64,000 bases of DNA from Xestospongia bergquistia (taxonomy: Eukaryota > Porifera > Demospongiae > Haplosclerida > Petrosiidae). How positions within the stretch are numbered: the first letter of the stretch is position 1; every line of letters begins with the position of its first letter. The notes below the pieces were generated by a model. It made no database searches. It was given only the letters and a program-made list of their open reading frames with translations, and was not told the origin of the DNA. The position numbers were made by a program, and so were the translations under genes. The stretch lies in the NCBI GenBank assembly GCA_963965975.1, contig OZ014411.1, positions 13,408,501-13,472,500 on the forward strand, given 5' to 3'. This document shows, in pieces, positions 29,101-44,100 of the stretch.

Positions 29101-32100
29101 CTTCTTCCACATCTATTGTGCTGTAATTACTTGTCATCTTATTACGTCTATTAAAATATAATAGAGAGTGTATAATGTAGTATAACTCCTAAGAATATTG
29201 ATTGTGTCATTGACATCTTCTTACTCTATTGTTTTCTTCTTCCACATCTATTGTGCTATAATTACTTGTCATCTGAATTACGTCTTTTAAAATATAATAG
29301 GATGTAAGTGTTATATATGTAGTATAAATCCTAAGAATAATGATTGTGACATTGACATTATCTTACTCAATTGTTTTCTTCTTCCACATCTATTTTGCTG
29401 TAATTACTTGTCATCTGAATTACGTCATTTTAAAATATAATAGTATGTAAGTGTTATATAACGTAGTATAAATCCTATTAATATTGATTGTGACATTTAC
29501 ATTTTCTTACTCTATTGCTTTCTTCTTCCACATCTATTGTGTTGTAATTACTTGTCATCTAAATTATGTCCTTTAAAATATAATAGGATGTAAGTGTTAT
29601 ATAATGTAGTATAACTCCTAAGAATATTGATTGTGACATTGACATTTTCTTACTCTATTGTTTTCTTCTTCCACATCTATTGTGCTGTAATACCTTGTCA
29701 TCTGAATTATGTCTATTAAAATATAATAGAGAGTAAGTGTTATATAATGTAGTATAACTCCTAAGTATATTGATTGTGACATTGACATTTTCTTACTCAA
29801 TTGTTTTCTCCTTCCACATCTATTGTGCTGTAATTACTTGTCATCTGAATTACGTCTTTTAAAATATAATAGAAAGTAAGTGTTATATAATGTAGTATGA
29901 ATCCTGAGAGTATTAATTGTGACATTGACATTTTCTTATTCTATTGTTTTTCTTCTTCCACATCTATTTTGCTGTAATTACTTATCATCTGAATTATGTC
30001 TTTTAAAATATAATAGAGTGTAAGTGTTATATAATGTAGTATAACTCCTAAGAATATTGATTGTGATATTGACATTTTTCTTACTCTATTGTTTTCTTCT
30101 TCCACATCTATTATGCTGTAATTACTGGTCATCTGAATTATGTCCTTTAAAATATAATAGGCTGTAAGTGTTATATAATGTAGTATAACTCCTAGAATAT
30201 TGATTGTGACATTGACATTTTCTTACTCTATTGTTTTTACTTCTGCCACATTTATTGTGCTGTAATTACTTGTCATCTGAATTACGTCTATTAAAATATA
30301 ATAGAGAGTAAGTGTTATATAATGTAGTATAACTCCTAAGTATATTGTTTGTGACATTGACATTTTCTTACTCTGTTGTTTTCTTCTTCCACATCTATTG
30401 TGCTGTAATTACTTGTCATCTGAATTACGTCTTTTAAAATATAATAGAATGTAAGTGTTATATAATGTAGTATGAATCCTAAGAGTATTAATTGTGACAT
30501 TGACATTTTCTTACTCTACTGTTTTCTTCTTCCACATCTATTTTGCTGTAATTACTTGTCATCTGAATTACGTCTTTTAAAATATAATAGTTGGTAAGTG
30601 TTATATAATGTTAGTAGTATAAATCCTAAGAATATTGATTGTGACATTGACATTTTCTTATTCTATTGCTTTCTTCTTCCACATCTATTTTGTTGTAATT
30701 ACTTGTCATCTTAATTATGTCCTTTACAATATAATAGTTGGTAAGTGTTATATAATGTAGTATAACTCCTAAGAATATTGATTGTGACATTGACATTTTC
30801 TTACTCTATTGTTTTCTTTTTCCACATCTATTGTGCTGCAATTACTTGTCATCTGAATTACGTCTTTTAAAATATAATAGGATGTAAGTATTATATAATG
30901 TAGTATAAAACCTAAGAATATTGATTGTGACATTGGCATTTTCTTACTCTATTGCTTTCTTCTTCCACATCTATTGTGCTGTAATTACTTGTCATCTGAA
31001 TTATGTCCTTTGAAATATAATAGGCAGTAAGTGTTATATAATGTGTATAACTCCTAAGAGTATTGATTGTGACATTGACATTTTCTTACTCTATTGTTTT
31101 CTACTTCCACATCTATTGTGCTGTAATTACTTGTCATCTGAATTATGTCCTTTAAAATATAATAGTTGGTAAGTGGTATATAATATAATATAAATCCTAA
31201 GAATATTGATTGCGACATTGACATTTTCTTACTCTATTGCTTTCTTCTTCCACATCTATTGTGCTGTAATTACTTGTCATCTGAATTATGTCCTTTAAAA
31301 TATAATAGGTGGTAAGTGTTATATAATGTAGTATAGCTCCTAAGAATAATGATTGTGACATTGACATTTTCTTACTCTATTGTTTTCTTCTTCCACATCT
31401 ATTGTGCTGTAATTACTTGTGATCTGAATTACATCTATTAAAATAAAATAGGAGGTAAGTGTTATATAATGTAGTATAACTCCAAAGTATATTGATTGTG
31501 ACATTGACATTTTCTTACTCTATTGTTTTCTTCATCACATCTATTGTGCTGTAATTACTTGTCATCTGAATTACGTCTTTTAAAATATAATAGAGAGTAA
31601 GTGTTATATAACGTCGTTTGAATCCTAAGAGTATTAATTGTGACATTGAGATTTTCTTACTCTATTGTTTTCTTCTTCCACATCTATTGTGCTGTAATTA
31701 CATGTCATCTGAATTACGTCTATTAAAATATAATAGAGAGTAAGTGTTATATAATGTAGTATAACTCCTAAGTATATTGATTGTGACATTGACATTTTCT
31801 TACTCTATTGTTTTCTTCTTCCACATCTATTGTGCTGTGATTACTTGTCATCTGAATTATGTCCTTTAAAATATAATAGTTGGTAAGTGTTATATAATGT
31901 AGTATAACTCCTAAGAATAATGATTGTAACATTGACATTTTCTTACTCTATTCTTTTCTTCTCCCACATCTATTGTGCTGTAATTACTTGTCATCTGAAT
32001 TATGTCCTTTAAAATATAATAGGTGGTAAGTGTTATATAATGTAGTATAACTCCTAAGAATAATGATTGTTATATTGACATTTTCTTATTTTATTGATTT

Positions 32101-35100
32101 CTTCTTTCACATCTATTGTGCTGTGATATCTCGTCATTTGAATGTGTCATTTACAACATTAATAGACAGTAAGTGTTATATAATGTAGTATAAATCCTAA
32201 GAATATTGATTGACATTGACAGTTTCTTATTTCTTCTTCCACATCTATTGTGCTGTGATATCTCGTCATTTGAATGTGTCCTTTACAATATTAATAGACG
32301 GTAAGTGTTATATAATGTAGTATATATCCTAAGAGTATTGATTGTGACGTTGACATTTTCTTACTCAATTGTTTTCTTCTTCCACATCTATTGTGCTATA
32401 ATTACTTGTCATCTGAATTACGTCTTTAAAATATAATAGGATGTAAGTGTTATATAATGTAGTATAAATCCTAAGAATATTGATTGTGACATTGACATTT
32501 TCTTACTCTATTGCTTTCTTCTTCTACATCTATTGTGCTGTAATTACTTGTCATCTGAATTATGTCCTTTAAAATATAATAGGATGTAAGTGTTATATAA
32601 TGTAGTATAACTCCTAAGAATATTGATTGTGACATTAACATTTTCTTACTTAATTGTTTTCTTCTTCCACATCTATTGTGCTGTAATTACTTATCATCTG
32701 AATTATGTCCTTTAAAATATAATAGGCGGTAAGTGTTATATAATGTAGTATAACTCCTAAGAATATTGATTGTGACATTGACATTTTCTTACTCAATTGT
32801 TTTCTTCTTCCACATCTATTGTGCTTTAATAACTTGTCATCTGAATTACGTCTTTTAAAATATAATAGGATGTAAGTGTTATATAATGTAGTATAACTCC
32901 TAAGAATATTGATTGTGACATTAACATTTTCTTACTTAATTGTTTTCTTCTTCCACATCTATTGTGCTGTAATTACTTATCATCTGAATTATGTCCTTTA
33001 AAATATAATAGGCGGTAAGTGTTATATAATGTGGTATAACTCCTAAGAATATTGATTGTGACATTGACTTTTTCTTGCTCAATTGTTTTGTTTTTCCACA
33101 TCTATTGTGCTGTAATACCTTGTCATCTGAATTATGTCTATTAAAATATAATAGAGAGTAAGTGTTATATAATGTAGTATAAATCCTAAGTATATTGATT
33201 TTGATATTGATATTTTTTTACTCTATTGTTTTCTTCTTCCACATCTATTGTGCTGTAATTACTTGTCATCTGAATTATGTGTTTTAAAATATAATAGAGA
33301 GTAAGTGTTATATAATGTAGTATAACTCCTAAGTATATTGATTGTGACATTGACATTTTCTTACTCTATTGTTTTCTTCTTCCACATCTATTGTGCTGTA
33401 ATTACTTGTCATCTGAATTACGTCTATTAAAATATAATAGAGAGTAAGTGTTATATAATGTAGTATAACTCCTAAGTATATTGATTGTGATATTGACATT
33501 TTCTTACTCTATTCTTTTCTTCTTCCACATCTATTGTGCTGTAATTACTTGTCATCTGAATTATGTCGTTTAAAATATAATAGGCGGTAAGTGTTATATA
33601 ATGTAGTATAACTCCTAAGAACAATGGTTGTGACATTGACATTTTCTTACTCTATTGTTTTCTTCTTCCACATCTATTGTGCTGTAATTACTTGTCATCT
33701 AAATTATGTACTTTAAAATATAATAGAGAGTAAGTGTTATATAATGTAGTATAACTTCTAAGAATATTGATTGTGACATTGACATTTTCTTATTCTATCA
33801 TTTTCTTCTTCCACATCTATTGTGCTGTAATTACTTGTCATCTGAATTATGTCCTTTAAAATATAATAGTTTGCAAGTGTTATATAATGTAGTATAACTC
33901 CTAAGAATATTGATTGTGACATTGACATTTTCTTACTCTATTGTTTTCTTCTTCTACATCTATTGTGCTGTAATTACTTGTCATCTGAATTATGTCCTTT
34001 AAAATATAATAGTTTGCAAGTGTTATATAATGTAGTATGACTCCTAAGAATATTGATTGTGACATTGACATTTTCTTACTCTATTGTTTTCTTCTTCTAT
34101 AACTATTGTGCTGTAATTACTTGTCATCTGAATTATGTCCTTTAAAATATGACAGCTGGTAAATGTTATATAATGTAGTATAAATCCTAAGAATATTGAT
34201 TGTAACATTGACATTTTCTTACTCTATTGTTTTCTACTTCCACATCTATTGTGCTGTAATTACTTGTCATGTAAATTATGTCCTTTAAAATATATTAGTT
34301 GGTAAGTGTTATATAATGTAGTATAACTCCTAAGAATAATGATTGTGACTTTGACATTTTCTTACTCTATTGCTTTCTTCTTCCACATCTATTGTGCTAT
34401 AATTACTTGTCATCTGAATTATGTCCTTTACAATATAATAGTTGGTAAATGTTATATAATGTAGTATAACTCCTAAGAATAATGATTGTGACATTGACAT
34501 TTTCTTACTTTATTGTTTTCTTCTTCCACATCTATTGTGCTGTAATTACGTGTCATCTGAATTACGTCTATTAAAATATAATAGGAGGTAAGTGTTATAT
34601 AATGTAGTATATCTCCTAAGTATATTAATTGTGACATTGACATTTTCTTACTCTATTGTTTTCTTCTTCCACATTTATTGTGCTGTAATTACTTGTCATC
34701 TGAATTACGTCTTTTAAAATATAATAGAGAGTAAGTGTTATAAAATGTAGTATGAATCCTAAGAGTATTAATTGTGACATTGAGATTTTCTTACTCTATT
34801 GTTTTCTTCTTCCACATCTATTGTGCTGTAATTACTTGTCATCTAAATTATGTCCTTTAAAATATAATAGTCGGTAAGTGTTATATAATGTAGAATAAAT
34901 CCTAAGAATATTGATTGTGACATTGACATTTTCTTACTCTATTGTTTTCTTCTTCCATATCTATTGTGCTGTAAATACTTGTCATCCGAATGTGTCCTTT
35001 AAAATATAATAGTTTATAAGTGTTATATAATGTAGTATAAATACTAAGAATATTGATTGTGACATTGACATTTTCTTACTCTATTGCTTTTTTCTTCCAC

Positions 35101-38100
35101 ATCTATTGTGCTATAATTACTTGTCATCTGAATTATGTCCTTTTAAATATAATAGAGAGTAAGTGTTATATAATGTAGTATAAATCCTAAGAATATTGAT
35201 TGTGACAATGATATTTTCTTACTCTATTGTTTTCTTCTTCCACATCTATTGTGCTGTAATTACTTGTCATCTGAATTATGTCCTTTAAAATATAATAGAG
35301 AGTAAGTGTTATATAATGTTGTAGAAATCCTAAAAGTATTAATTGTGACATTGACATTTTCTTACTCTATTGTTTTCTTCTTCCACATCTATTGTGCTGT
35401 GATATCTCGTCATTTGAATGTGTTCTTTACAATATTAATAGTCTGTAAGTGTTATATAATGTAGTATATATCCTAAGAGTATTGATTGTGACATTGACAT
35501 TTTCTTACTCTATTGTTTTCTTCTTCCACATTTATTGTGCTGTAATTACTTGTCATCTGAATTATGTCCTTTACAATATAATAGAGAGTAAGTGTTATAT
35601 AATGCAGTATAACTCATAAGAATATTGATTGTGACATTGAGATTTTCTTACTCTATTGTTTTCTTCTTCCACATGTATTGTGCTGTAATTACTTGTCATC
35701 TGAATTATGTCCTTTAAAATATAATAGAGAGTAAGTGTTATATAATGTAGTATAACTCCTAAGAATAATGACTGTGTCATTGACATTTTCTTACTCTATT
35801 GTTTTCTTCTTCCACATCTAATGTACTGTAATTACTTGTCATCTGAATTATGTCCTTTAAAATATAATAGAGAGTAAGTGTTATATAATGTTGTATAAAT
35901 CCTAAAAGTATAATTGTGACATTGACATTTTCTTACTCTATTGTTTTCTTCTTCCACATCTATTGTGCTGTGATATCTCATCATTTGAATGTGTTCTTTA
36001 CAATATTAATAGTCTGTAAGTGTTATATAATGTAGTATAAATCCTAAGAATATTGATTGTGACATTGACATTTTCTTATTTTATTGTTTTCTTCTTCCAC
36101 ATCTATTGTGCTGTAATTACTTGTCATCTGAATTATGTCCTTTAAAATATAATAGGATGTAAGTGTTATATAATATAGTATAAATCCTAAGAGTATTGAT
36201 TGTGATATTAACATTTTCTTACTCTGTTGTTTTCTTCTTCCACATCTTTTCTGCTGTAATTTTTGCCATCTGAATGTCTCCTTTACAATATAATAGGTTA
36301 ACTGTGATATGTTATTATAGTATTAGTTCTAAATCAGGGTTTTATTTAGAAAAATGGACAAGGTTGGGGACAAAATAATACTTAGAGAAAATTTAGGGGG
36401 GCAATGGGACTGCAGGCGACAACATGCCTTCTAGAGGGCTCTAGAGGCATGCCTCCCAGAAACGTTTTGAATTTTAGACCCTCTGAGATTGCTCCTGGCA
36501 CATTTTCAGACCATTTGTGGTTTTCAAATAACATGATGAGATGACCTTATTTCTGGTGGTGATAAGACACTTAGCACCTATAGACCAAGTTACACTCGTG
36601 CTGATAAGGCACTTAGGAGTAATTTAACACTCATAGACTATTGGTTAAAACTGTACATTCTCCTTGTGTTTAGCCTAAGGTTATCTTATACTGTATATTG
36701 CTTGTGCTGAGTTTCAGTTCTGTATTCATTACATCCAATTATCCCTTGAAAAAAAATAGCTATCCTAATATCCAAGGAGGGGGTCAAATGCCTCCCACCC
36801 CAAATGAAACCCTGTAAATGCACAGAATGAAATGTAAGACAATACATGATTGTTAAACCTTGTGCAAATAATTGTTTATTATCATTATATTGTTAGCTTG
36901 TAGTTGTGGATGATGAATGATTATTTAAACTTGTACAAATAATTTAACCTAAGTATGTGTATATAGAGTGCCTTTTCATATTTGTTTTATTGTAAAAACA
37001 TGTATCATGGACAATTGTTGTATTATGCTGTAATTTTGAAGAAGTTTTTCCTTTATGTTAGAAAATAGTATTTATTTTTGACACAGTATTTAATTTATAT
37101 TTATATTGTTTTCTCAATTATTGAGAGTGATTTGAGTGATATTTTGTTTGTATATGTAATGTTGTCTAGGTTTATAATGTTTATGCTGTATTTATATATA
37201 GCAGTAGTGATATTGATAATGTACAGATGTTATGATATATTCTCTTGGTTCATGTTAATGTAATTATTATAATATATTTAGGATGGATCTACTCCAGTCA
37301 TGTTAGCAGCAATGAATGGACACAAAGATGTTGTTTTGATTTTAACCCATAAAGGAGCCAATCTAGACATTGTCAACAAAGTAAGTGTTCATGTATACAT
37401 GTTATATGATAAAAGCTGTATAAGTGAAATTATAATGTAACTTCTTTTGCTAAAAATGTCAGTAGTATTATAAAAATGTTTGAAATATTATCTTCTAAAA
37501 ATATGCCAAATATAATGAATATTGGAAAGGATATAAAGCTCTTATCATAATGTTAATAAAAAGTGTTTTTTATAAGATGTGCAATTTACCTACTTATTAT
37601 CATTGGACATGATGAAATGACTAGACATGACATCACCATAAATTTTCCATAGTTGTATCATAAACTCAGACTAAAATAGCAGTAAAGGACATGAATTGAA
37701 GTATTAGTTGTCTTTTTAACATTAAACTATTCAATTTAAGTTGTTTAAAATTGAAGTGTCCAGTATATTGCTCAGCTATAATTAGTGTACTTTTTGCCAT
37801 TTGACAAATCCACACTTAAAAATAGCCAGCCTTTTTTAGTGTACAGACTGTTGAAGATCTATATTTTGTCAGATACAATAACTGTCAGACAGAGGTAATG
37901 CTTGTTATTGTAGTAGACTTGTAAATAATATAATTAAAAAGTCATATGGAAGGACAAAGATGATGATTGTTGATATACTAAGCAACATAAATAACTACAT
38001 GTTATATTATTGTCAGTTAGAACATTGACTTAATAGTATATTCTAATATTTTTTCTGTTTGCTTGTTGTTTTCCAGTTCCTTAGATGACATTGTAATATT

Positions 38101-41100
38101 ATATAATTTAAGCCATCTTGCATAAATTAGTGTTAAAACAGTTATTTAAGTAATGAAGATTTATTAGTAATAGATGTAGTCATGTCCTTCATGTATAACG
38201 TGACTTACATTTACATGATATACGAATGAAATATTTTATAATGATAATGACAAAGTAGAGAGATAAGACAAAAGATAAGGTCTGTATGTCTGTACTGTTA
38301 TTGTAGAGTTAATGGTTTTATATTACAATTGATTATTTGTATGTTTTCTTTAATAGAGAGGATGGTCAACCCTTCATTATGCAAGTGACAAAGGATATGC
38401 AGATATTGTCGATGTATTAGTCAACCAAAATGCTGATATCAATATTGTTATTAAGGTAATTTGGACCATAAAAATAAAGTGTAATTTTCAAGCTGTGTTT
38501 AATGGATAGTAACTATTAGACAAGACATAGCATCAACATTATAATGATACAAGACAATTGTACCTTACCTTAAACAGTATATAATATAGGAGGTAGCATT
38601 GGTGTAAGTACACTATGATGTATTTTCTTCATCCTACTTTTAGTTTTGTTTGTACCAAGATAATTACAAAAGTATAAGGCTTTAATGATCATTTTTATAC
38701 AAACGTTATATTTTTATGTAATGTATATGGCTTTATAAGTGTTATTTCAAGTGGTTTAACAATGACAGTTAGAGTTTATACTGACGTTTGAAGTAGCCTC
38801 TGTGTGATAAACCATTTTTATGCATTAATTAGTTATAAACATATTAACATGTACATAAGACAGACGATAAATTTGAAGAAATGTCACTAAGTCAATATTA
38901 AGTCTATTCTATTAGATTGCTTGCGATGTTTACATTTTGTTTACTCTATTGTTTTCTTTTCCATAACTATTGTGCTGTAATTACATGTCATCTGTATTAT
39001 GGTGTGTAATTACTTGTCATCTAAATTATGTCATTTAAAATATAATAGGCAGTAAGTGTTATATAATGTAGTATAACTCCTAAGAATATTAATTGTGACA
39101 TTGACATTTTCTCATTTTATTGTTTTCTTCTTCCACATCTATTGTGCTGTGATATCTCGTCATTTGAATGTGTCCATTACAATATTAATAGGCAGTAAGT
39201 GTTATATAATGTAGTATAAATGCTAAGAGTATTAATTGTGACATTGACATTTTCTTATTTTATTGTTTTCTTCTTCCACATCTATTGTGCTCTGATATCT
39301 CGTCATTTGAATGTGTCCTTTGCAATATTAATAGACAGTAAGTGTTATATAATGTAGTATAAATCCTAAGAATATTGATTGACATTGACATTTTCTTATT
39401 TCTTCTTCCACATCTATTGTGCTGTGATATCTCGTCATTTGAATGTGTCCTTTACAATATTAATAGATGGTAAGTGTTATATAATGTAGTATATATCCTA
39501 AGAATATTGATTGTGACATTGACATTTTCTTACTCTATTGTTTTCTTCTTCCACATCTATTGTGCTGTAATTACTTGTCATCTGAATTATGTCCTTTAAA
39601 ATATAATAGGATGTAAGTGTTATATAATGTAGTATAAATCCTAAGAATATTGATTGTGACATTGACATTTTCTTACTCTATTGTTTTCTTCTTCCACATT
39701 TATTGTGCTGTAATTACTTGCCATCTGAATGCAATACAACAGTTGGTAAGTATTATATAATGTAGTATAAATACTAAAAGTATTGATTGTGACATTGACA
39801 TTTTCTTACTCTATTGTTTTCTTCTTCCACATCTATTGTGCTGTAATTACTTGTCATCTGAATTATGTCCTTTAAAATATAATAGTATGTAAGTGTTATA
39901 TAATGTAGTATAAATCCTAAGAATATTCATTGTGACATTGAGATTTTCTTACTCTATTGTTTTTTCTTCCACATTTTTTCTCCTGTAATTTTTGCCATCT
40001 GAATGCGTCCTTTACAATATAATAGGTTAAGTGTGATATGTTATTATAGTATTAGTTCTAAATCAGGGTTTTATTTAGAAAAATGGGAGGGGTGTGGAGG
40101 CATGTCTCCCAGAAAAGTTTTGAATTTTAGACCCTCTGAGATTACTTCTGGCACATTTTCAAACCATTTGTTTTTTTCAAATAACATGATGAGATGACTA
40201 TATTTCTGGTGGTGATAAGACACTTGGCACCTATAGACCAAGTTACACTCGTGCTGATAAGGCACTTAGGAGTAATATAATACCCATAGACTATTGGTTA
40301 AAACTGTACATTCTCCTTGTGTTTAGCCTAAGGTTATCTTATGCTGTATATTGCTTGTGCTGAGTTTCAGTTCTGTATTCATTACATCCAATTATCCCTT
40401 AAAAAATGGCTATCCTAATATCCAAATGAAACCCTGTAAATGCACAGAATGAAATGTAAGATGATACATGATTGTTAAACCTTGTGCAAATAATTGTTTA
40501 TTATCATTATATTGTTAGCTTGTAGTGGTGGATGATGAATGATTATTTAAACTTGTACAAATAATTTAACCTAAGTATGTGTATATAGAGTGCCTTTTGA
40601 TATTTGTTTTATTGTAAAAACATGTATCATGGACAATTGTTGTATTATGCCGTAATTTTGAAGAAGTTTTTCCTTTATGTTAGAAAAAAGTATTTATTTT
40701 TGACACAGTATTTAATTTATATTAATATTGTTTTCTCAATTATTGAGAGTGATTTGAGTGATATTTTGTTTGTATATGTAATGTTGTCTAGGTTTATAAT
40801 GTTTATGCTGTATTTATATATAGCAGTAGTGATATTGATAATGTACAGATGTTATGATATATTCTCTTGGTTCATGTTAATGTAATTATTATAATATATT
40901 TAGGATGGATCTACTCCAGTCATGTTAGCAGCAATGAATGGACACAAAGATGTTGTTTTGATTTTAACCCATAAAGGAGCCAATCTAGACATTGTCAACA
41001 AAGTAAGTGTTCATGTATACATGTTATATGATAAAAGCTGTATAAGTGAAATTATAATGTAACTTCTTTTGCTAAAAATATCAGTAGTATTATAAAAATG

Positions 41101-44100
41101 TTTGAAATATTATCTTCTAAAAATATGTCAAATATAATGAATATTGGAAAGGATACAAAGCTCTTATCACAATGTTAATAAAAAGTGTTTTTATAAGATG
41201 TGTATTAACCAATTTACCTACTTATTATCATTGGACATGATGAAATGACTAGACATGACATAACCATAAATTTTCTATAGTTGTATCATATACTCAGACT
41301 GAAATAGCAGTAAAGGAAATGAATTGAAGTATTAGTTGTCTTTTTAACATTGAACTATTCAATTTAAATTGTTTAAAATTGAAGTGTCCTGTATATTGCT
41401 CAGCTATAATTAGTGTACTTTTTGCCATTTGACAAATCCACACTTAAAAATAGCCAGCCTTTTTTAGTGTACAGACTGTTGAAGATCTATAGTTTGTCAG
41501 ATACAATAAATGTCAGACGGAGGTAATGCTTGTTATTGTAGTAGACTTGTAAATAATATAATTAAAAAGTCATATGGAAGGACAAAGATGATGATTGTTT
41601 ATATACTAAGCAACATAAATAACTACATGTTATATTATTGTCAGTTAGAACATTGACTTAATAGTATATTCTAATATTTTTTCTGTTTGCTTGTTGTTTT
41701 AAATTAGTGTTAAAACAGTTATTTAAGTAATGAAGATTTATTAGTAATAGATGTAGTCATGTCCTTCATGTATAACGTGACTTACATTTACATGATATAC
41801 AAATGAAATATGTTATAATGATAATGACAAAGTAGAGAGATAAGACAAAAGATAAGGTCTGTATGTTTGTACTGTTATTGTAGAGTTAATAGTTTTATAT
41901 TACAATTGATTATTTGTATGTTTTCTTTAATAGAGAGGATGGTCAACCCTTCATTATGCAAGTGACAAAGGATATGCAGATATTGTCGATGTATTAGTCA
42001 ACCAAAATGCTGATATCAATATTGTTATTAAGGTAATTTGGACCATAAAAATGAAGTGTAATTTTCAAGCTGTGTTTAATGGATAGTAACTATTAGACAA
42101 GACATAGCATCAACATTATAATGATACAAGACAATTGTACCTTACCTTAAACAGTATATGATGTAGGAGGTAGCATTGGTGTAAGTACACTATGATGTAT
42201 TTTCATCATCCTACTTTTAGTTTTGTTGTGCCAAGATAATTACAAAAGTATAAGGCTTTAATGATCATTTTTATACAAACGTTATGTTTTTATGTAATGT
42301 ATATGCCTTTATAAGTGTTATTTCAAGTGGTTTAACAATGACAGTTAGAGTTTATACTGACGTTTGAAGTAGCCTCTGTGTGATAAACCATTTTTATGCA
42401 TTAATTAGTTATAAACATATTAACATGTACATAAGACAGACGATAAATTTGAAGAAATGTCACTAAGTCAATATTAAGTCTATTCTATTAGATTGCTTGC
42501 GATGTTTACATTTTGTTTACTCTATTGTTTTCTTTTTCCATAACTATTGTGCTGTAATTACATGTCATCTGTATTATGGTGTGTAATTATTTGTCATCTG
42601 AATTATGTCATTTAAAATATAATAGGCAGTAAGTGTTATATAATGTAGTATAACTCCTAAGAATATTAATTGTGACATTGACATTTTCTCATTTTATTGT
42701 TTTCTTCTTCCACATCTATTGTGCTGTGATATCTCGTCATTTGAATGTGTCCATTACAATATTAATAGGCAGTAAGTGTTATATAATGTAGTATAAATCC
42801 TAAGAGTATTAATTGTGACATTGACATTTTCTTATTTTATTGTTTTCTTCTTCCACATCTATTGTGCTCTGATATCTCGTCATTTGAATGTGTCCTTTGC
42901 AATATTAATAGACAGTAAGTGTTATATAATGTAGTATAAATCCTAAGAATATTGATTGACATTGACATTTTCTTATTTCTTCTTCCACATCTATTGTGCT
43001 GTGATATCTCGTCATTTGAATGTGTCCTTTACAATATTAATAGATGGTAAGTGTTATATAATGTAGTATATATCCTAAGAATATTGATTGTGACATTGAC
43101 ATTTTCTTACTCTATTGTTTTCTTCTTCCACATCTATTGTGCTGTAATTATTTGTCATCTGAATTATGTCCTTTAAAATATAATAGGATGTAAGTGTTAT
43201 ATAATGTAGTATAAATCCTAAGAATATTGATTGTGACATTGACATTTTCTTACTCTATTGTTTTCTTCTTCCACATTTATTGTGCTGTAATTACTTGCCA
43301 TCTGAATGTAATACAACAGTTGGTAAGTATTATATAATGTAGTATAAATACTAAGAGTATTGATTGTGACATTGACATTTTCTTACTCTATTGTTTTCTT
43401 CTTCCACATCTATTGTGCTGTAATTACTTGTCATCTGAATTATGTCCTTTAAAATATAATAGGATATAAGTGTTATATAATGTAGTATAAATCCTAAGAA
43501 TATTCATTGTGACATTGAGATTTTCTTACTCTATTGTTTTTTCTTCCACATTTTTTCTCCTGTAATTTTTGCCATCTGAATGTGTCCTTTACAATATAAT
43601 AGGTTAAGTGTGATATGTTATTATAGTATTAGTTCTAAATCAGGGTTTTATTTAGAAAAATGGGAGGGGTGTGGAGGCATGTCTCCCAGAAAAGTTTTGA
43701 ATTTTAGACCTTCTGAGATTACTTCTGGCACATTTTCAAACCATTTGTTTTTTTCAAATAACATGATGAGATGACCATATTTCTGGTGGTGATAAGACAC
43801 TTGGTACCTATAGACCAAGTTACACTCGTGCTGATAAGGCACTTAGGAGTAATATAATACCCATAGACTATTGGTTAAAACTGTACATTCTCCTTGTGTT
43901 TAGCCTAAGGTTATCTTATGCTGTATATTGCTTGTGCTGAGTTTCAGTTCTGTATTCATTACATCCAATTATCCCTTAAAAAATGGCTATCCTAATATCC
44001 AAATGAAACCCTGTAAATGCATAGAATGAAATGTAAGTTGATGCATGATTGTTAATCCTTGTGCAAATAATTGTTTATTATCATTATATTGTTAGCTTGT

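Noticed and set aside
20059-35786. Minus-strand open frames of 60-105 codons with recurring MSMSQS / YYILKDIIQM motifs
   Set aside because: They are translations of the 143-bp tandem unit. The period is not a multiple of three, frames shift between units, and the units carry intron-like sense-strand signals. Repetition alone explains the similarity.
26492-43842. Short frames on both strands with GGMSPRKVLNF or its minus-strand shadow
   Set aside because: They fall inside the CAGGG-ended MITE. No domain and no conserved start was seen.
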